Shown piece by piece: positions 58,528-64,000 of a DNA stretch of 64,000 bases (position 1 is its first letter; every line of letters begins with the position of its first letter). Under the pieces are notes generated by a model. The model saw nothing but the letters and a program-made list of their open reading frames with translations. It had not been told where the DNA came from and did no database searches. The DNA comes from Anaeroplasma bactoclasticum. GTDB taxonomy: Bacteria; Bacillota_I; Bacilli_A; Acholeplasmatales; Anaeroplasmataceae. The position numbers and the translations under genes were made by a program. The DNA is taken from NCBI RefSeq assembly GCF_003550015.1, contig NZ_QXEV01000005.1, forward strand, positions 1 to 64,000. The letters are read 5' to 3'.

Positions 58528-59139
58528 CTAGTTCAAACTTAGAATGTTTTCAATTCTATTTTTTAAATAAGAAGTTGTTCTCTCGACACCTTGTACTAAT
58601 GACTCCAATGCATCCTTTGAATTAACACTTACTGATGTTAAATTATTATGTACAAAATTATTACACATCTTATACCAAATATGAAAATTCAAAACATTTC
58701 CAACTTCAGCCACTATTTTAGTAGTGTACTTAAAATCATCATCTATATCAACATATTTTTCTAGATAGCCATATTCTAAATAACCATCAGGTTTCCCTGA
58801 ACAGAAAGATTTTACTTCATTCAAATCTTTTTTACAGACTTTCTTACCAATATAAATATCATGTTTAACATATGATTCTACTAAATCAGGATGCTCTATG
58901 ATACTCATCATTATAAAGTAAGTTTCTAGATACTTTCTAAATATTGTTAGAGCATCCTCAATATTATTCGCATTAACCAACAATTCAATTGATTTCAAAT
59001 TAATGATTAACCCATTATATTGTTTCAAAAATAATACTAAGTATGTTTTATTCTTAAAATATTTATATAATTTTTGAATATTAGAATCATCACGCATCAG
59101 TTTTAGTTCTTCTTGCATAGATATTAATATATCATTCAT
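58528..59139 (-). CDS. DUF5677-like / HEPN-type helical protein
   Basis: The 203-aa protein is all helix, with DALTIFRKYLETYFIMM and NFHIWYKMCNNFVHNNL, which fit the DUF5677 pattern (related to HEPN-type folds). An R-x4-6-H ribonuclease motif is not clearly present. The gene lies 3 bp after the McrC-like gene and is probably its third component. Role unknown. Confidence 0.55.
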   Translation of the reverse strand: MNDILISMQEELKLMRDDSNIQKLYKYFKNKTYLVLFLKQYNGLIINLKSIELLVNANNIEDALTIFRKYLETYFIMMSIIEHPDLVESYVKHDIYIGKKVCKKDLNEVKSFCSGKPDGYLEYGYLEKYVDIDDDFKYTTKIVAEVGNVLNFHIWYKMCNNFVHNNLTSVSVNSKDALESLVQGVERTTSYLKNRIENILSLN

Positions 59140-59142
59140 AAA

Positions 59143-62100
59143 CTAATCACCTGATCCTATCTTAATATAATTAGCTCTTTCATCGCCTGATAGATATAAT
59201 ATTAAACAATATGCTTCATTCCACATATTCACTAGTTCATTAGGTTTATCTAAAGTTATGTGATATTTTGTCTTGAGCATTTTTGATTTTTTGTTTTCAT
59301 CATCCCAATTTTTCATTGCATCAACAATATTTCTATTAAAATTTTTCAAATGAAAAATAATTTCATTAGCTAATTTTCCACCCGGTTTTAAATCACTAAA
59401 ATAAGCCAAATCCCTACAATATAAAAATGAAATTAATAGTTCAACACAATACCTTGTTAAAAAACCATTCTCTTTTGGAGTATTATAAAACGAACATTCT
59501 TCTGGTTTCATATTCCAATCATATAATGATAATTTTTCTAAAGTCTTAATTATTACTTTTAACAAATAAGAAACATAGGTTGGATGTGCTTTTGCCATTT
59601 CATAAATAGACATATGATTAACTGCTGTTGCTGATGTAAGTTTATTTAAATATCTTCTAAATACTGCAGAATCAAAATAATCATCATTAGATGTTATTCT
59701 AATTAATTGCGAATATGCAATGTTAATAACCTCAACATCATCAGGTCTTTCAGCAAAATATCTTCCATATGTTGCCTCAGGAAACATAAGAAAATCATTT
59801 TTATAAAGGTTAGAATCAAAAGATAATTCAATTAAAGCTTCTTCTAATTCTGATGCCCTCCAAACCATTACTTGTTTATATCCCTCATCAACATTAGCGG
59901 ATTTTAATGGACCCCTAGCCCTTTCCAATAAAAACATCGCATTATTATAAACATCATAATGAGAAATAATTCTTCTTATTTTTTCTTTTGAATCATCTGT
60001 ATAATGTGAAATTCTTTGGTTTTTATTTATAAGAATTTGAATATCCTTAGAAGCTTCCTGAACATAATTTATGGTTTTACCACTTTTAGTAGTATATTTA
60101 ATTTGATTTCTTTTAATACAAGTCATATGGTTATTAAATAACTCTAATGTTCTCGGAAGTTTTTCATTAAATTCTTTATCTAAGGATTCATCTGAATATA
60201 TTACATCTATTATATTAGGATATATCAAATTTTCTATCAAATTTTCTTTTTCCCATTTAACGATTATTTCTTCAAATGGTGCAGTCTTTAAGACAGGAAT
60301 AAGTTTTAACAAATAGCTATTTTCAGCACCAAAACTATATTCAATAATTAACCTTACTTGAACATCTTTAGCTAACGGGAATGAAGGATCTTCTGCCTTT
60401 GCAACAAAAGAATCGTTTTCAGCACCAATAAAGGATTTATTAAGAGGTAGTATATAATTCTTATTACCTTTGCTTAGAGTAAGTTTGTCTTTAACAACAA
60501 TTCTAAATTTCTTACCAATGATATTTTCACATTCTTGATTGTCAACCAAAACAAGATTATCAAACATTCCATCTTTAATAATCTCCAATGATAACTTAGG
60601 AAGCTTCTCATACCAGGTTATTTCGTTATTTTCTAGTCTCTCTATTATTTCATTAGCACCATTAATTAAATACTTGTTACAAACTATATAACCATATTTA
60701 TCTACTAAACACTCTAAGAAATCAGGTAATATGGATAATGTTGATTCCTTATCAAATTTTTCAATAATAGCACTGTATGAAGCTTCAAAATCCCTTAAAG
60801 TTGATTCAAATAGTTCATCATCAAATGAAATAATATAATACTTGTGGTTATTAATTGTTCCATCACAAACTATGTAATTATCTAATTTCTTATTCAATAT
60901 AGAATGTAATGCTCCACTAGCCATAAATTCATTGATTACATTATTAGGATATGAAACACTATATTTATTTTGATATTTGCTAATATATGATTCATAGAAA
61001 TTAAATTCATTAAAAATTTGATAATAAATTGGCACTTCTACTGGTCCACAATGAACAAATCTATCATTCTTTCTTTCTAACTTAGAGATAGAAAAGTTCT
61101 TTCCACAAAAATCCAAAATGGTTCTTACCTTAGCCTTATTATAGGATGCCTCACCAGCTAAGATAGATCTCCATACTGGATAACTCTTAGGATATATTGA
61201 CGAAAATACTCTTCTCACAGTAGCTGATGAGAATTCATCAAAGGTATCGTTTATATCATATATTACATGCTTATTAAAATCTTCATTAACCAATGAAGTT
61301 TGTCTTAAAAACCTTGAATAACCTTCTTTTTTATATGAGTAATAATATAAGTTTTTGTCATTAGCAAAACAAATACTATTATTATTAAATATACTTCCAT
61401 TGTCACAAATGCTTAATCTAATAGAATCTGTGGAATTATACATTCTATTATCAAATGAATTAATAGAAATGAAATTGTAATTCTTTTTATCAATAATATG
61501 TTCCTTTTGCTTAAGCAATGATATATTTAATTCTTTTAATATTTCTACTAGAGCTTCCTTAAATCCCAAGATATCAGAATAAAATTTTCCAACCATTTTA
61601 TCATTAATATATAAGTTATAAGGTAATCCACGAGTATTGTCAGATTCAACTTTTTCAAACCTTAAAACATATTCATCACTCGATAATAATTCAATAGTAT
61701 TCAAAGCATTGAATTTGTTTACTATGACCTTGTAATCATTATTATCAAATAGCAACTCCTGTAATTCATCATTTTCTTTACTATATAAAACATAATTAGA
61801 AAGATTAGATGAATCATTCATATCCTCAATGAAATCATAATAATTCATTAAATATGCAATTAGCATATTAACTAAAGCTTTCTTATAATCTTCAAATGCA
61901 TTGCTATAATCAATATTCATTTGCTTTAAATCCAAATATGAACTCCAAACACTAGAATAATCCACATTACCTATCAATGCATTATTTGGAGAGGAATAAT
62001 CTTTTTCAACTACTTCTTCAAATTCTGTTCTAAAAGTAAAATTTTTCTTATTTAATTCTCTTTTTAACTTTTCTAATTCTAGATTATCTTGACCAAATAG

Positions 62101-62628
62101 TTCAGGATTAGAATTCATAATACCAATCTTTTTATTTAAAATCTTTGCTATATCTTTGAAATATGCTAATAAGACCTGGTTTTCTTTTATGTTATAGCTA
62201 TATCTCTTTATAGTTGATGATATTTTTTCAACATTGGCAAGTTTTTCTCTAACTGATGAACCAGGTTTATTAGCTAACCATTTAAATGATTTTGAATCTA
62301 AAGATTTTATTTTTTCTTTTTTAATTAATTTTTGTTCTTTAACAATTGCTTTATGAGGATTCTTAAGAATTTTATTTATATGTTCCTTAGTGAAATCATA
62401 AATAATCTGAACATCATCATTCAAAAAAGTTAATGGAGCTTGAGCACTTTCATAAAATACTAATGCCTTTTTAGAATAATTCACTCCTAAATCTTTAAGG
62501 ATTTTATTATTAATATTATCCCTTTTAGAAATAGTATTCATCATATGAATTGCTGACAAATAAGTAACATATTCACTATTTAGTTTTTCATCTTCAAATA
62601 AGGCATCATAATATTTTATTAAGCTCAT
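59143..62628 (-). CDS. McrC-like DUF2357 nuclease-family protein (1161 aa)
   Basis: It is much longer than E. coli McrC (about 350 aa) and fits the DUF2357 proteins that pair with McrB-like ATPases: an N-terminal helical region (1-380), a central RRVFSSIYPKSYPVWRSILA part with a DFCGKNFSISKL stretch, and a C-terminal region of helices (FLTRYCVELLISFLYCRDLA). A PD-(D/E)XK site of DUF2357 type (PF09823 / PDDEXK_7) is expected but cannot be assigned with certainty. It lies 4 bp after the McrB-like gene. Confidence 0.7.
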   Translation of the reverse strand: MSLIKYYDALFEDEKLNSEYVTYLSAIHMMNTISKRDNINNKILKDLGVNYSKKALVFYESAQAPLTFLNDDVQIIYDFTKEHINKILKNPHKAIVKEQKLIKKEKIKSLDSKSFKWLANKPGSSVREKLANVEKISSTIKRYSYNIKENQVLLAYFKDIAKILNKKIGIMNSNPELFGQDNLELEKLKRELNKKNFTFRTEFEEVVEKDYSSPNNALIGNVDYSSVWSSYLDLKQMNIDYSNAFEDYKKALVNMLIAYLMNYYDFIEDMNDSSNLSNYVLYSKENDELQELLFDNNDYKVIVNKFNALNTIELLSSDEYVLRFEKVESDNTRGLPYNLYINDKMVGKFYSDILGFKEALVEILKELNISLLKQKEHIIDKKNYNFISINSFDNRMYNSTDSIRLSICDNGSIFNNNSICFANDKNLYYYSYKKEGYSRFLRQTSLVNEDFNKHVIYDINDTFDEFSSATVRRVFSSIYPKSYPVWRSILAGEASYNKAKVRTILDFCGKNFSISKLERKNDRFVHCGPVEVPIYYQIFNEFNFYESYISKYQNKYSVSYPNNVINEFMASGALHSILNKKLDNYIVCDGTINNHKYYIISFDDELFESTLRDFEASYSAIIEKFDKESTLSILPDFLECLVDKYGYIVCNKYLINGANEIIERLENNEITWYEKLPKLSLEIIKDGMFDNLVLVDNQECENIIGKKFRIVVKDKLTLSKGNKNYILPLNKSFIGAENDSFVAKAEDPSFPLAKDVQVRLIIEYSFGAENSYLLKLIPVLKTAPFEEIIVKWEKENLIENLIYPNIIDVIYSDESLDKEFNEKLPRTLELFNNHMTCIKRNQIKYTTKSGKTINYVQEASKDIQILINKNQRISHYTDDSKEKIRRIISHYDVYNNAMFLLERARGPLKSANVDEGYKQVMVWRASELEEALIELSFDSNLYKNDFLMFPEATYGRYFAERPDDVEVINIAYSQLIRITSNDDYFDSAVFRRYLNKLTSATAVNHMSIYEMAKAHPTYVSYLLKVIIKTLEKLSLYDWNMKPEECSFYNTPKENGFLTRYCVELLISFLYCRDLAYFSDLKPGGKLANEIIFHLKNFNRNIVDAMKNWDDENKKSKMLKTKYHITLDKPNELVNMWNEAYCLILYLSGDERANYIKIGSGD

Positions 62629-62632
62629 TATA

Positions 62633-64000
62633 TTAGCCCTCCATGTTATAATCTTCAGTCAAATATTTAGCTGAATCCCAAATAAATGTACCTGTAACAG
62701 ATTCCATTGCTTTTTGAAAATCAGGTAAAATTGTTTTTAATTCATTGCTGCTTAAGATAGATTCAATCTTATCCAAGCAGTTTTCTCTTTGAGTACCATC
62801 AGTATCGATACCTCTTAATTTAGGCATTACCTTATGTACTAAAGCTTCCTCAAATGCATAATTTAATGCTTTCTTTCTTCTATTCTCATCATCTTTATAT
62901 TCTTTAACTAATGGATGAGAAATCATATAGTTTTCAATAGATTGCCATACACGATGACCTAAAGCTCTATTTACTTCCTTTAAAGCATTATTAATTGATA
63001 CTACAATTTCCATATAATACTTAGCTTCTTTATCATCTAAAGAATATTTATCATTTACCCAGTTTTCCCATACACTTCTTTTTATCTTATTATATTCAGG
63101 TTTTAATGATGTATTATTATATCTAACAAATCCTTCTGGTCTAGGGAATGAAATAATATTACCACGGTCAACAACCTTATCTGATAAAGACTTTGTTGTT
63201 TCATCCTCGTTCATTGTACCAACCCACTTAACATTATCAGTTAATACTACCTTGTATTTATCATTACCGGCACCTAAATCAACCTCGAAGGTGATATCTT
63301 TGTTCTCACCACGACGCTCTTCTAATTTCGATAATAAATCAGCAAAGTATAATTCAATGTGTGCCAAATTCATTTCATCCAACAAAACAATTAAGACATT
63401 ATCAGATAAATCATAAATCTTATCTTTTGATGATGATTTAGACTTATTAGCTTGGAAAGATACTAATGCTCTCAATAAGGATGTAGCATTAAATCTCTTT
63501 TCAATACTATTAAAATATCCAAATAATGATTGTGGACTATCCCAGTCTGGTTGTACGGGAATTGATAAGAAATAAATTCCTCCAAATCTAGAATACAATT
63601 GTGGTAATTTAGATTTACCTGTACCAGATACACCAGCTAAAACAGTAAGTGGTGACATATCAGATGTTTTTAAAGCTGTGTGGAATGAATAAAATAATCT
63701 TTTTGAGAACTCAAAGCCAGATTCCTTACAGTTTTTAATGATTTCATTAATCCATTGATTTTCATCAATACTTTCTCTTTCATCTTTAGGGCAATCAACA
63801 AAATCATCATATTTTTCTTCAATTGCTTCTGAAGCAATAATTCCGCTCTTAACATTATCTACTCTAGATGCTAAATTATCGATTTCAGTTTTTAATTCAA
63901 GAGTTAATAATCTTTCTACTCTAATTTGATTTTGTAATTTCTCGTTTGTGATTTTTAAATGCTCGGCATTGGCTTGATCACTACTCAATAAATCAACTTG
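62633..64000 (-). CDS. McrB-like AAA+ motor, partial at the right edge
   Basis: The frame is open to the window edge (the codons before the TTG at 63988 read QVDL in frame), so the N-terminus is cut. The AAA+ core has Walker A AGVSGTGKSKLPQLY, Walker B VLIVLLDEMNLAHIELY and WVGTMNEDETTKSLSDKVVDR with the McrB-type Asn signature region. The C-terminal part is helical. McrB proteins drive restriction of modified DNA by a McrC partner, here the 1161-aa gene. Substrate specificity would lie in the missing N-terminus. Confidence 0.85.
   Translation of the reverse strand, partial: QVDLLSSDQANAEHLKITNEKLQNQIRVERLLTLELKTEIDNLASRVDNVKSGIIASEAIEEKYDDFVDCPKDERESIDENQWINEIIKNCKESGFEFSKRLFYSFHTALKTSDMSPLTVLAGVSGTGKSKLPQLYSRFGGIYFLSIPVQPDWDSPQSLFGYFNSIEKRFNATSLLRALVSFQANKSKSSSKDKIYDLSDNVLIVLLDEMNLAHIELYFADLLSKLEERRGENKDITFEVDLGAGNDKYKVVLTDNVKWVGTMNEDETTKSLSDKVVDRGNIISFPRPEGFVRYNNTSLKPEYNKIKRSVWENWVNDKYSLDDKEAKYYMEIVVSINNALKEVNRALGHRVWQSIENYMISHPLVKEYKDDENRRKKALNYAFEEALVHKVMPKLRGIDTDGTQRENCLDKIESILSSNELKTILPDFQKAMESVTGTFIWDSAKYLTEDYNMEG

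Noticed and set aside
1-64000. rRNA, tRNA genes
   Set aside because: No conserved rRNA stretches or tRNA cloverleaf with GTTCGAA-type arm were seen on either strand, though a weak tRNA could be missed by eye.

Overview
The window is strongly AT-rich. It uses AGGAGG-type ribosome binding sites and TGG for Trp, TGA is a stop, and it carries a remnant of the Gram-positive replicative polymerase PolC. This fits an uncultured low-GC Bacillota or Mycoplasmatota relative, probably gut-associated; that is an inference from gene style, not a marker gene. Nearly every gene lies on the minus strand, and almost nothing here is housekeeping. It reads as an accessory region made of mobile-element and conflict genes.

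Layout. 1-4300: a transposase fragment next to a three-gene DNA methyltransferase / double-GHKL ATPase / receiver operon whose last gene is cut short. 4478-4978: a MazG-type pyrophosphohydrolase. 5154-12330: a recombination module with two large serine recombinases, two accessory proteins sharing a domain with the first recombinase, a RecA-like ATPase, XRE regulators and a missed 38-aa ORF. 12400-13585: a divergent ImmA/IrrE-like peptidase and XRE regulator sharing repeated operators. 13596-15114: two unrecognised genes with a structured leader. 15246-18440: a duplicated small-gene cassette, each copy with a perfect sigma-A promoter and each followed by a separately promoted small RNA made of two tandem H-type pseudoknots.

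18502-46339 is a dense island of conflict-type genes. It holds several PD-(D/E)XK-like nucleases, two cytosolic FtsH-like AAA proteases, an Nmad3 protein, a WYL regulator, a HAD phosphatase, a GNAT, DUF2130 and DUF2779 proteins, a two-lobed aspartic protease, a GP88-like protein, a GIY-YIG/DUF2075 helicase facing an HTH-EVE-like regulator, and a shrunken PolC-like protein that appears to have lost a catalytic Asp. Paired structured elements and a long hairpin RNA lie between them.

46481-56697 looks like an inovirus-type (filamentous phage) replication and morphogenesis block: PcrA/UvrD helicase, Rep_trans initiator, a long cruciform suited to a rolling-circle origin, a Zot-like membrane ATPase, three membrane-anchored surface proteins, a 50-aa coat-sized hydrophobic peptide and a putative ssDNA-binding protein. 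A 16-bp exact direct repeat lies at 12370 and 56777, next to the recombinase module and upstream of the phage operon. 56871-58445 carries an ADP-ribosylglycohydrolase and small genes. 58528-64000 is a McrBC-like restriction operon with a DUF5677-like partner, cut by the right edge.

The most interesting candidates are the covarying pseudoknot RNAs with their duplicated cassette, the PolC-like decoy candidate, the soluble FtsH-like proteases with an extra N-terminal P-loop, and the methyltransferase-GHKL-receiver operon. No function below was tested; calls rest on visible motifs, alignment by eye and knowledge of the families.
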